The notes under the pieces are model-generated. The model worked only from the letters and a program-made list of their open reading frames with translations, searched no databases and was not told where the DNA came from. From contig NZ_CP113939.1 in the NCBI RefSeq assembly GCF_029392315.1, positions 1,860,001-1,924,000 on the forward strand: a stretch of 64,000 bases of DNA, read 5' to 3'. This DNA is from Bifidobacterium sp. ESL0690 (lineage in GTDB: Bacteria; Actinomycetota; Actinomycetes; Actinomycetales; Bifidobacteriaceae). This document shows positions 1-8,900 of the stretch, piece after piece (within the stretch, counting starts at the first letter, position 1; the number at the start of each line of letters is the position of its first letter). Made by a program: the position numbers and the translations under genes.

Positions 1-59
1 CCGAAAACTTGTCACATAGTCAGCATTTGACCAAAGCTCCTACCGCGTCTCCGAAACGT

Positions 60-938
60 TCATTTGTTCGCCGCCCACGCCGGCGGGCAGTCCAAGAACT
101 CACGGTCCCCATACAGCCACGACCAGAAACGGCGCACCCACGCACGCAGGCCACGCGACGGCAACGGGACCGCAGCAGACGCGATACGAGACCGGCACCA
201 CGCCACGAAGCCGTCCACATCAGGCATCACAGAACGGTCCACCAGCACACAACCATCCACATCCGCGAAGCGCACCTCCGCCACCGCAGGAATGATATCC
301 ATCGACGCCTTCCCACCCGCCGACGGCGACAACACCACCGCATGCTCCGTCAGCCGCACACAAGCCAAATCCGACCACGCCGCACGCGTCGCAAACTCCT
401 CGCCATTCACACGATGCAACAGCACCACGCCAGCGTCGTCCACCCACAAACGGCATGGCGTCAGCCAACGAGCATCAAAACTCTTGTAACGCCACGTGGC
501 GAACACACGCGTCAACTCCGCCGTGCTCGTGCTCGGCACCGCAAACCAATCCGACACCGAACGAAACATCGCACGCAACACCACCAAAGAATCCAACCGA
601 CCCCAACAAAAAAGCAAAGTAAGGACCATGAAAGCAAATAACCCAGCGAACAACTTCACCGACTCGTTATCGCCGAAAAACCTGGACCGCATGACCCCGA
701 CAATCATCAGGCACAAAGCGCCGAAGAACACAACGAAAGGCAGAAAAATACGACGCAACCCACGCCCATACGCATTCGCCGCCTCCACAAACTCACCCCA
801 CATCGGACCGGTCAACGTAAAATCAAACGACCAAGCACCAGATTGGGATGAATCCAGAGACTGGCCACCCAACCCATCGGAACTTTGCGCGCCCGCGGAC
901 CCATCCGCCGGCAACTCCACATTTTCAGCACCATCCAT
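60..938 (-). CDS. Membrane protein, YcxB-like, paralogue A (T7SS locus, hypothetical)
   Basis: A 292-residue protein of unknown function. It has an acidic Gly/Ser-rich N-terminal leader of about 35 residues, then an AWSFDFTLTGP motif, two adjacent hydrophobic segments at about residues 65-115, and a soluble C-terminal half. That half reads like a YcxB-type domain (LTEHAVVLSPSA, DIIPAVAEV, MPDVDGFVAWCR). It is a clear paralogue of the gene at 3506-4369; both end in PPAWAANK. It is the last gene of the minus-strand type VII secretion locus. ATG at 938 was chosen because GAGGAGG lies about 10 bases upstream; a GTG at 944 is possible. Its position near a candidate effector suggests an immunity or accessory membrane protein, but that is inference. 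Confidence 0.7.
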   Translation of the reverse strand: MDGAENVELPADGSAGAQSSDGLGGQSLDSSQSGAWSFDFTLTGPMWGEFVEAANAYGRGLRRIFLPFVVFFGALCLMIVGVMRSRFFGDNESVKLFAGLFAFMVLTLLFCWGRLDSLVVLRAMFRSVSDWFAVPSTSTAELTRVFATWRYKSFDARWLTPCRLWVDDAGVVLLHRVNGEEFATRAAWSDLACVRLTEHAVVLSPSAGGKASMDIIPAVAEVRFADVDGCVLVDRSVMPDVDGFVAWCRSRIASAAVPLPSRGLRAWVRRFWSWLYGDREFLDCPPAWAANK

Positions 939-1152
939 CAGCACCCAGCCTCCTCGGACACGGCACCGTCATCGGCCTGCCGTCCGCGCTCCCAGTTGCG
1001 ACGTTCTCCCTCGACCATCACACCAGTGTAACCCGGCTACCGCCCACCAGACCCATGCCTAATATCCTCCTCGACCAGCCATTCCAACATCGGACGCGCC
1101 AACGCTTTCTCCCCATTGACCGATACATAACAGATCTCAGATATACGGCCAC

Positions 1153-1446
1153 CTATACCAGCACAAGCGGGCTGCCGTCGACCAGCACGCCACGCGCCAC
1201 CAGCGAACCCACCAGCTCCCCCGGCGGCAGCAACTGCCCCGCCGGCGACCCGTCACGACGAGCCAAGTCGGCACCACCCGAATACGAGAACACACCCGAG
1301 GCGCGCGACGCCACCAGACGCGCCGCCAGATCGGCCGCCGCCCCCACCCGCAACGCGCACGGCAGACGCAACGAATACACCCGCCCATCAGCCGGCAACA
1401 ACACCTCCACCAACACCTTGCCATCCAACACACCAGACTCAGCCAT
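1153..1446 (-). CDS. YukD/EsaB-like ubiquitin-fold protein (putative)
   Basis: A 97-residue protein. Its hydrophobic pattern fits the small ubiquitin-like YukD/EsaB family of type VII secretion: an N-terminal beta hairpin (KVLVEVLLPADGRVYSLRL), a helix (AADLAARLVA) and a terminal strand after a Gly-Leu-hydrophobic turn (VLVDGSPLVLV). YukD proteins are about 80 residues and are part of T7SSb machinery, where they interact with or regulate the secretion ATPase. Here it lies between DUF4176 and a membrane protein in the same transcriptional direction. GAGAAGG lies upstream of the ATG. The fold call rests on pattern only. Confidence 0.55.
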   Translation of the reverse strand: MAESGVLDGKVLVEVLLPADGRVYSLRLPCALRVGAAADLAARLVASRASGVFSYSGGADLARRDGSPAGQLLPPGELVGSLVARGVLVDGSPLVLV

Positions 1447-1542
1447 CCAGCACGACCCTTCTCACCACCAAAACGAAACCACCATCATCGGGCGCCCACG
1501 TTCAGAACAAGCCACGCGCCACAACCATGTCACGCGGAGGAG

Positions 1543-1905
1543 CTACGCCTCGCCACCGTCACCGGCCGGTTCATCCCCGTCATCGGCCGGAACGGAATCA
1601 GCGCCAGAACCGGCCTGCTCCTTGGCCTTGAGGTACTCGGGCTCGTTCTCCTTGAGCATCTGCAGATAATTAAGCCCCTCGGCCGGCAGATAGCCGATGG
1701 AATAGACACCGTCGACACCCGACTTGTTGAACAGCACGCCCTTCAGCGGATCCGTGCTTCCCTCTGGGTATGGGTAGCCCATGTAGTCCCACAGCTTCCC
1801 CGTCGCCTCGTCACGTTGCATCGCCCCCGCAATCATCAGCAAACGGTTCGTATCCTCCACATGCACCACCGAGCCAATCGGAAGCCACTCATCAGTCCTG
1901 AACAT
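1543..1905 (-). CDS. DUF4176 domain protein, T7SS-associated
   Basis: A 120-residue protein. Residues 8-85 match the DUF4176 pattern: LPIGSVV at the start, LLMIAG, a YMGYPYPEG core and FNKSGVDGVYSIGY. The C-terminal tail is acidic and Gly/Ala-rich. DUF4176 proteins are small soluble proteins found in Gram-positive type VII secretion and LXG effector loci; their biochemical role is not known to me. The ATG has a good AAAGG ribosome binding site about 10 bases upstream. It lies downstream of the coiled-coil gene in the same operon direction. Its presence supports a T7SSb-type rather than mycobacterial ESX-type locus. Confidence 0.75.
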   Translation of the reverse strand: MFRTDEWLPIGSVVHVEDTNRLLMIAGAMQRDEATGKLWDYMGYPYPEGSTDPLKGVLFNKSGVDGVYSIGYLPAEGLNYLQMLKENEPEYLKAKEQAGSGADSVPADDGDEPAGDGGEA

Positions 1906-1975
1906 ACCTATTCACCTTTCCTTGTATTTTCCCATATCCATGCCCGTGTGAATCCCCGGACAAGTTTGCGACGGC

Positions 1976-2461
1976 TCAGTTCTGCATCTGCCATAGCTGA
2001 CCTTGGGCATGTGCGGCCGCCTGCGAACAGCTCCGCGCGGCATCATTCTCTGCGTTTACCTGGTTCTGCGCGGCGGTGCGGGCGTTCGACCAACCTGCGA
2101 CCTGACCCTGCAGACGGCCGATGATCGAGTCACATTGCGAGCCAACCGTATCGAGGACACCTGCGTTGCCGCTGCTGATATCCTTTGCGTTCGAGCAGGC
2201 GGACTGACAGCCGATGCCCTTCCCGGCCTCATCGCCCAGCGACTTCAACGACTTGATGAGGGCATCGTTCTGATCCCTGAGATTTTTAAGCGCGCCGTTC
2301 TTGAAATCCCTCGCATATTGAATGGCTGCGTTTGCCGCATCAATCTGCCCGGTAAGCGCATTGACCGTGTTCTGCGCCGCAGCGGCGTTCTGGCTATGCG
2401 CCTGGGCCGATCTGTTGCTCGAATCAATCTCCCGCCGCAACCGCTCCGTTGTCCTGCTCAT
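1976..2461 (-). CDS. Helical coiled-coil protein (DUF5082-like), T7SS-associated
   Basis: A 161-residue protein made almost entirely of predicted helix, rich in Ala, Gln and Asn, with a basic N-terminus (TTERLRREID) and four Cys residues in the centre and C-terminal half. Size and helical pattern resemble DUF5082-type proteins of T7SS/LXG loci, which act as partners or targeting factors of effectors. ATG at 2461 was chosen because its start overlaps the stop of the upstream gene (ATGA) and AAAGGA lies just upstream. A longer in-frame start exists but would overlap the upstream gene by about 150 bases. Function is inferred from context only. Confidence 0.65.
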   Translation of the reverse strand: MSRTTERLRREIDSSNRSAQAHSQNAAAAQNTVNALTGQIDAANAAIQYARDFKNGALKNLRDQNDALIKSLKSLGDEAGKGIGCQSACSNAKDISSGNAGVLDTVGSQCDSIIGRLQGQVAGWSNARTAAQNQVNAENDAARSCSQAAAHAQGQLWQMQN

Positions 2462-3453
2462 CCGTTTTCCTTTCCCTGATGAGGGCCGGCAACCCGGCCC
2501 GGCACCACGCCCCATTCGGCGCGCGGCACACCGGACAGTCGCTCCAGCAGGCTCCCGCCCGCCACGAACTCGATGTCCATATACGAATACAACGTCCGAT
2601 GCTCGTCCCACACCGACAGATCCGGATCCGGGTTGGGCACATACACCGAACGCATTATCACACCGGCATCAGGAACCACGAACGAGAACACCCACGGCTG
2701 CGGCCCCACACGAAGGTCACGCGCCTGCGCGATGCCCTCGAGCCTGGTGCGCTGGTAATCCACTCCCTGCACCGGATACACCCGGTACCGGCCTGAAGCG
2801 ATCCCGTCCGCCAACCCCGCCAGCAGTCCCGCATCGACACCATGGGCGGACGCTAACGCGCGGGCGGCGTCCGCGCTGCCATCCCTCAACCCGGCCAACA
2901 TCCCTTTCTCATCATCGTCTTTGCAACGCACGTACAACGACGCGGGCGCGAACCTGAACACCGAGGATAGACCCGAATTTTGAGCGAACGCATCCTCCCA
3001 GCCATCTGCACCGCCCAGACCAACCAGATTGAACTCGTCCTTGCTAGGCTGCCCCGGCGCGAAACGCGTGAACGTAGCGGACTGGGCACCGAAATATGCA
3101 GCAAACGAGCGGTACTCCTCTTCGCCTTTGTCGACAACGGGCATCAGCCCGTCTGCCACCGCGAACGCACAGTCACGCACCGGGGCCACCAACGATGCCA
3201 ACGCCGGGCAAGGGACGCCATTGGCATCGACCAAACCCAGACCCTGGAACGAGAAGACCAGGCGACTACGCAACCTCTCCAACGTATCCGGTTCACCCAC
3301 ATACGAGAACGGCAACAAACTCTCCGGCACCAGGAAACGCAGATAATCCGGGCCACCAATCAACATATACAACTGCTCCGGATTGAACGCTATTGAACCT
3401 ATCGATCCCGACGTCCACTCGGGACGGAAACTTCCGGCCAAACCATCAGCCAT
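2458..3453 (-). CDS. EspG-like T7SS chaperone (putative)
   Basis: A 331-residue soluble protein with no signal peptide or membrane segment. Its N-terminal third resembles the opening of EspG-type ESX chaperones: a short helix (FNPEQLYMLIGG), a strand with LPFSY, then a helix leading to GLGLVDANG and a leucine-rich ALASLVAPVRD. The rest alternates strands and helices with no motif I recognise. EspG proteins bind secreted WXG100/PE-PPE-type substrates in mycobacteria, and such a role would fit here. The ATG at 3453 has GGAAGGAG six bases upstream. The stop overlaps the next start, so the two genes are translationally coupled. The EspG assignment is weak. Confidence 0.5.
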   Translation of the reverse strand: MADGLAGSFRPEWTSGSIGSIAFNPEQLYMLIGGPDYLRFLVPESLLPFSYVGEPDTLERLRSRLVFSFQGLGLVDANGVPCPALASLVAPVRDCAFAVADGLMPVVDKGEEEYRSFAAYFGAQSATFTRFAPGQPSKDEFNLVGLGGADGWEDAFAQNSGLSSVFRFAPASLYVRCKDDDEKGMLAGLRDGSADAARALASAHGVDAGLLAGLADGIASGRYRVYPVQGVDYQRTRLEGIAQARDLRVGPQPWVFSFVVPDAGVIMRSVYVPNPDPDLSVWDEHRTLYSYMDIEFVAGGSLLERLSGVPRAEWGVVPGRVAGPHQGKENG

Positions 3454-3505
3454 CACCGACTCCTTCCACTAACGCCACCGTCAACAACCACGTGCCGCGT
3501 CTCGT

Positions 3506-4369
3506 TCATTTGTTCGCCGCCCATGCCGGGGGGCCGTCCAGATACTTCCCGTCCGCATACAGCCACGAACACAACCCACGCCACCAACGACGCGGGCCAC
3601 GCAACCGCGGCGACGCCGCCGCGATACGCTCCCGGCACCAGACCACGAACCCATCCACATCCGGCATCACACGCCGGTCCACCAGCACACAACCGGACAA
3701 ATCCGCGAACTTCACATCCGCAACCGCCGGAATGATATCCACACCCGACAGGCCACTCGCCGAAGGCGACAACACCACCGCCTCCTCCGTCAGCCGCACA
3801 CATCCCAGCTGCGACCACGGGACACGCACCTCATGCTCCTCGCCCCGCACCCGGCGCAGCAGCACCACCCCGTTCGCGTCCACCCACAGGCGGCACGGCG
3901 TCAGCCAGCGCGCGTCGAACCGGTGCTCACGCCACGCCGAGACCGTCTCCTTCGCCTGCCACGTATTCAACGCCGGCACATCGAACCAGTCACACGCCGA
4001 CCACAACACCGTATGCATCAGCAGCCAACACGAATACGACCGCGTACACGCCAACAAGCCAACCGCACCGATAGCCGCCAAAAGAAGAAACATGCCCAAA
4101 TCGTATTTAATGCCAATAATGAACCCAAGAGCCATAAAGCCAAAACCAACAAAGGCCAAGAGTACACCGATGAGGCGTATTCCCCTGCCATACGCGTTCG
4201 ACGCCTGCGCGAACCGACACCACATCGGCCCAGTCAACGTGAAATCAAACGACCAAGCATCGGCAGAACGTCCAACGGACAGATCCTCTTCACGACTCGG
4301 AATCGAAAACACTTCTGGCACGCTACTATCAGATGAAGAAACTTGAACGGGTGAAGTCTGCCTGTGCAT
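3506..4369 (-). CDS. Membrane protein, YcxB-like, paralogue B (candidate immunity protein)
   Basis: A 287-residue paralogue of the gene at 60-938. Shared blocks are AWSFDFTLTGPMW, ANAYGRG, FDARWLTPCRLWVD, VVLSPSA, DIIPAVA, MPDVDGFV and the C-terminal PPAWAANK. Two or three hydrophobic helices follow the shared N-terminal block, at about residues 65-125. The start at 4369 gives a leader of the same length as in paralogue A and lies 5 bases after the candidate effector's stop; a longer start at 4465 would overlap that gene by about 90 bases. Immediate downstream placement after an effector-like gene with membrane-active character suggests an immunity protein. That role is inferred. Confidence 0.65.
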   Translation of the reverse strand: MHRQTSPVQVSSSDSSVPEVFSIPSREEDLSVGRSADAWSFDFTLTGPMWCRFAQASNAYGRGIRLIGVLLAFVGFGFMALGFIIGIKYDLGMFLLLAAIGAVGLLACTRSYSCWLLMHTVLWSACDWFDVPALNTWQAKETVSAWREHRFDARWLTPCRLWVDANGVVLLRRVRGEEHEVRVPWSQLGCVRLTEEAVVLSPSASGLSGVDIIPAVADVKFADLSGCVLVDRRVMPDVDGFVVWCRERIAAASPRLRGPRRWWRGLCSWLYADGKYLDGPPAWAANK

Positions 4370-4373
4370 ATAC

Positions 4374-5615
4374 TTACCGTCCGAATAAACGTTCACTGAC
4401 TTTACCTCCAAATTCATCGGCTTTACCACTGATAAGCACACTGGCACCGACTTGGACACCAGCAACTACCAGTGGGGCAAACGGACCGGTCAAACCTCCA
4501 AGAGCTACGCCTACCCCTATCGTGGCTACTGCTGTTATTGCGGTCGATACACCAACCTTGACGCCTTCTTTACCAGACGCCTTGAAACCGGCACCCAGCC
4601 TGTCGCCGATGGAGCCATTGGTACCCAAAAATGCACCAACACCCTTGGACGCCACATCGTACAGGTCCATGGCCTTGCCTGCGACGCCGAGGCCTTTGTT
4701 TGCGAATTTCATGCCCTTACCCAGCGCACCAAATTCGTCTCCATGATCTAAGTCTTTGACGATTTCATCGAAGTCGTTGCATATCTTGCGTCCCCCAGAC
4801 TCATGCCCTTTAACACCAACGTCATATTTCTTAAAATACGTCTCATATGGCAGGAAATCCTTGAATTCATCCTTAAAGTTTTCGAGCATTTTTTCGGGGT
4901 TCCGGAGATCTTTAATTTTGCTCGGATCCTTGGTATACTCGACGAAATCCGAGAGGAATTTCGACACCTTATCCTTAATTTGAGATGGAAGCGTCTTCGT
5001 CAAGTTCGGAATATTACCGACTATCGAGTGGCTGAACTCCTCCTTATACTTGTCATCGAAATCCTGCACCGCCTGCCCATAATTGTCCCACGCTTCCTTT
5101 GCGGAATTGACCTGGATCTGTTCTTCCACCAGTCTGCCTGACAACAGGAACAACGCGGCAAGAATATTTTCCTTTTCACCTCCGCCGTTGTCCAACATCA
5201 AGGCAAAGCCTTTAGCAGCCTCAACCGCCAATATGAAGGAGGCGAACGCTCGATCCAAACTAGTGGAAGTCTGATCGACCTTTGCCTCATCATCATAGAA
5301 AATATTGACTGGATTGGCCACAGAACCACCACCCAGCAGCCCTGCCACCGCAGCTCTTTTGAATGAGATATCAGTAGTCAAATCCAAGTGTGCAAGACTC
5401 AAGTTAACCGAATACTGCTTAAGACCGATGGCAAGAGCATCAGCACTAGTAAACCATCCCCTCGCCATCACATCCGCCGAGCTTGAAGCCATTCCGGCAT
5501 TGAGGCTGGAGACATCTACAGTATTGTATTTTTGGGCAACCGAGGCAATGGTGTCATGCAAACTGTCCATGGCATTCTTGGCATCGAGGACATCATCGGT
5601 ATTTACATTCAGCAT
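4374..5615 (-). CDS. LXG-like putative T7SS effector with hydrophobic C-terminus
   Basis: A 413-residue protein. The N-terminal ~200 residues are helical without a signal peptide, as expected for an LXG/WXG-type targeting domain. The middle is charged and Lys/Asp-rich. The last ~110 residues are Gly/Ala/Val-rich with two hydrophobic stretches (VSTAITAVATIGVGVALGG and FAPLVVAGVQVGASVLI), like membrane-inserting or glycine-zipper toxins. It follows a small WXG100-like gene with which it overlaps by 7 bases, the usual layout of an LXG effector and its helical partner. Its base composition is clearly more AT-rich than the neighbours, a sign of transfer. The ATG at 5615 has GAGAGG upstream. No enzymatic toxin domain is recognisable. 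Confidence 0.6.
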   Translation of the reverse strand: MLNVNTDDVLDAKNAMDSLHDTIASVAQKYNTVDVSSLNAGMASSSADVMARGWFTSADALAIGLKQYSVNLSLAHLDLTTDISFKRAAVAGLLGGGSVANPVNIFYDDEAKVDQTSTSLDRAFASFILAVEAAKGFALMLDNGGGEKENILAALFLLSGRLVEEQIQVNSAKEAWDNYGQAVQDFDDKYKEEFSHSIVGNIPNLTKTLPSQIKDKVSKFLSDFVEYTKDPSKIKDLRNPEKMLENFKDEFKDFLPYETYFKKYDVGVKGHESGGRKICNDFDEIVKDLDHGDEFGALGKGMKFANKGLGVAGKAMDLYDVASKGVGAFLGTNGSIGDRLGAGFKASGKEGVKVGVSTAITAVATIGVGVALGGLTGPFAPLVVAGVQVGASVLISGKADEFGGKVSERLFGR

Positions 5616-5914
5616 TTTACCTCTCCCGTGTTGCTGCTGGCAGCCGCATTGTCGGCCGCGATGAAAGCGTCGGACGCAGACGTCGATTGTAACGAAAAAC
5701 TTGCAAATCCTTGAGCCAGAACATCCACCAGAGTTCGCGCCTGCTGACACATCTGCCGTGCCATATCTCCGGATTCACTCTGCCACGATTCCAAGGCCTG
5801 TGACGCATCTTTGATATAGCGCGCAGAAGCCACAATGTCGTCGCTCATCTGCTTGAAGTTGTTCGAAACCTGCTGCCAAGCGGCCTCGTTCGATTTGATT
5901 TCCTTACCACTCAT
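5609..5914 (-). CDS. WXG100-like small helical protein (effector partner)
   Basis: A 101-residue helical-hairpin protein of WXG100 size. The turn carries W44 but reads WQSES, so the glycine of WXG is missing. The C-terminal third is Ala/Ser-rich. Proteins of this type encoded directly before an LXG-like effector act as helical partners that form the secretion signal. Its start overlaps the stop of essC (ATGA), and its end overlaps the start of the effector by 7 bases, so all three are translationally coupled. Confidence in the fold is good; the partner role is inferred from gene order. Confidence 0.7.
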   Translation of the reverse strand: MSGKEIKSNEAAWQQVSNNFKQMSDDIVASARYIKDASQALESWQSESGDMARQMCQQARTLVDVLAQGFASFSLQSTSASDAFIAADNAAASSNTGEVKC

Positions 5915-8900
5915 TGTTTCTCCTCCTTTTCAGATTCGTCTTTATTCCCTTCATATTGCAAAGGCCTCACTTTCATCACGCTGCCGCGAGAGGCAAATAC
6001 CGCGTCCTTGGCGCCGACCCCCTTCAAAGCGGACAGCGGCACGCCGTATGTGTTGACCAGCGTCTGGCCGGCGTTGAATCCGGCCCCCAGCCACAAGCCG
6101 TCCTTGTAGGCGGTCATGGCGGTGAACCACGCCTCGTAAACACCTTTGGCTCTCCACGCTTCGGTGCCGACCACGAAACCGGTATGCCTCCTGATCTCGT
6201 CCGAGGAGACGAGACGGGTGAACAGGGCCCCGGTATCCGGCGACAGACCGGAGACCAGCGTCATCACCGAAGGAACGAGCACCAAATCGAAGCCGCCCTG
6301 CTCGACGGCATGCAGGGCGTCGAGCACCCCGGTATCCTTCGAACGCACATCGCCGCAACCTTCCGGAACGATCCCGTCGATGTCCAACGTCACGGTACGC
6401 ACTCCCGCGTCGGAGAGCGCACGCGCCAGACCGCGGAAGTAGGAACCGATTTGGTCCGCATCGTTGCTGGCCACCAGCATCACCGGCGTACGCTGCGCAT
6501 CGAAGCAGACTGGTTCGATGCCCTCGACGGAAATACCGGCAGGCACGCAAGAACGTCCCAAGGAAAGCCCGGCGAACATTGTCGGCGTGACGACCTTCGG
6601 CAGCACAGGAATCGCCGGTGCCGACTGTCCATGCCACTGGCCCGCGTCCCAATCCGCGAAACTGCGTATGACATCACCTTCACCCGACGGGTCGTCACAC
6701 AACGACGCCCCTTGGAACTCGTAGACCTTCTTGCCCGAGGCGACCAGCCCGCGACGCAAAGCATGCGGCGGCACCATTTTGCGCGCCCCGCTGCCCAGCA
6801 CCGTACCGTAATCGTTCTCGTCATTGAACGCGGTGACCACGCTCGCCCCCATATTCGCCCTCAGACGCATACGCAGACCGTTGGCGGTGGCTGCCGTGAC
6901 GATGAAACGCACTCCGTAACGCACGCAGTCGCGCGTCATCGAATTCAGACGATCCTCCATGTCCGGGAATGCTTCGTAGAACGCCGGCACACCTACCAGC
7001 AGCACCAGAAGCTCCGGTTCCACGGCTCCGGCGTCGACATGGTCGTTGTATCCACCAATGGAACCGCCATATGGGGCGAACAGGTCACGACGACGCTCAA
7101 TCTCGCGCTCCAGCAGGCGGAACAGGCTCTCCACCCGCTCGACGTCTCCGGAAAGCACCACCCCTCCGCAATGCGGGTCGTGTGCGAACGCCGAGAACAC
7201 GCCCGCACCGAAATCAAGCACATAGAAACGAAGATGCGCAGGGTCCATCCGGCCGGCAAGCTCGGTGAGCATCGCAGCCAGCCATCCCTCCGGGTCGGTG
7301 GACACATCTCCATAGACGCACAGGTTGCCGTCGTGCCCGAGGTCCAACGTCATCAACGCCTGTCGCTGCTGCTCCGGATCGTCCAGCTCGCCGCCGACCA
7401 GCACCAGATCCGAATCCCCGGGCCAGTCATTCGTATATTTCTCCCGTAGCCCGTCGATGACCACACGAGACGGCAGCGGGTCGAGCCACAAGGCATGCGC
7501 CGAAAGCCCCGACGCCCCCGCCACCTCGCACACCTGCGCCAACACCGCGTTGAGTTCCGAGACCTTCGAGCCCGAAGTCCCGCCCGACGCCGGACGAAGC
7601 CGCGCCAACGGTTCGCCGGCCAGACCGACCAGCTCCACCGACACGTCACGCTTGGGTTCGTACACCTCGCGTTCCACATACGAGCCGCCCGCGTACGCCG
7701 CCTGCCCGCCCACGAACAGCTCGTCGTAGCCGACCAAAAGATAGAATTCGCCAGGCCGGTCGAGCTCGGCCGCGTCGGGACGACGAATCATCTCGCGGCT
7801 GTCTCCCGCATCCGCCACCTTCAACGACACACGGAACCGCGCGTTGCTCGCGATCTGGTCGGAGACCACACCCGTCGGCTTCTGCGTCGCCAGCACCAGG
7901 TGCAGCCCCAACGAGCGCCCGATACGCGCCGCCGAAACCAGCTCATCCATGAACGCCGGCTCCTGCTGCTTCAACTCCGCGAACTCATCCGCCACTACAA
8001 ACAGATGCGGGCAGGGTTCCTTCAATACCCCTTGACGCCAATACGAGATGTACTTGCCGATATCCATCGTCGCTTCGCCGGTGATATCGCAGGCCTTGTT
8101 GAACAATGCCTGGCGACGTTTCAGCTCGCTCTGGATCGAGACCATGCTTCGCGTCACCGCGGCCCCGTCGAGGTTGGTGATCGTGCCAGCTAGGTGAGGC
8201 AGACGATACCGGTCGTTGTCGAACGCGCCGGCCAGACCGCCGCCCTTGTAATCAATGAGCACGAACGCGGCCTCGTCCGGCGAGAAATTCACGCACATCG
8301 AAAGAATCCACGTAATGATGAACTCGGACTTTCCGGAACCGGTGGTGCCGGCAATCAGACCGTGCGGGCCATGCGCGTCCTCGTGCAGGTCGAGATCGAC
8401 CAGCTCGCCCTTGGCCCCCACTCCCACCGGAGCCGCCAGCGAACGTGACGAATCATGTTTCTTCCAACGGTCGGCCACGTTGAGCTGCAACACGCTGCCC
8501 GCCTTGAACATCTCCATGAAGCCCAACGACTCGGGCATCGACCCCTCAGCCTGAGACGCGCCAAGATGCGCGCGCGAAAGCGCCAAAACAAACGCCTGCG
8601 CCCGGCTTTCAGACAACAGGATATCGGGGCGAAAATCGCGTTCCGTGCCCCCGACGTCGCTCCGGTCGAACATTCTTGAAACCCCGGCAAGCACACCCGG
8701 AGTACCCAACGCGTAATCCCCACGCGCCAATTGAGCATCGTCGGGTTTGGCAAGTTCGATGACTTGCGAGCATTCCCTCGGCAAATCCTTGAGTTCATCG
8801 GCCAGGAATATGACACAAAAACCTTTGTTCTTTCCGACTTGGGAAAGCTTCGCGACACTAGAGGAGCCCGAGGTCAAATCCTTGTTGGCGCAAAGCACCA

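Noticed and set aside
9-1669. Plus-strand reading frames of 140-270 codons over the left end
   Set aside because: They are rich in Arg, His, Thr and Pro, have no ribosome binding sites and lie opposite minus-strand genes with good motifs. They are high-GC shadows.
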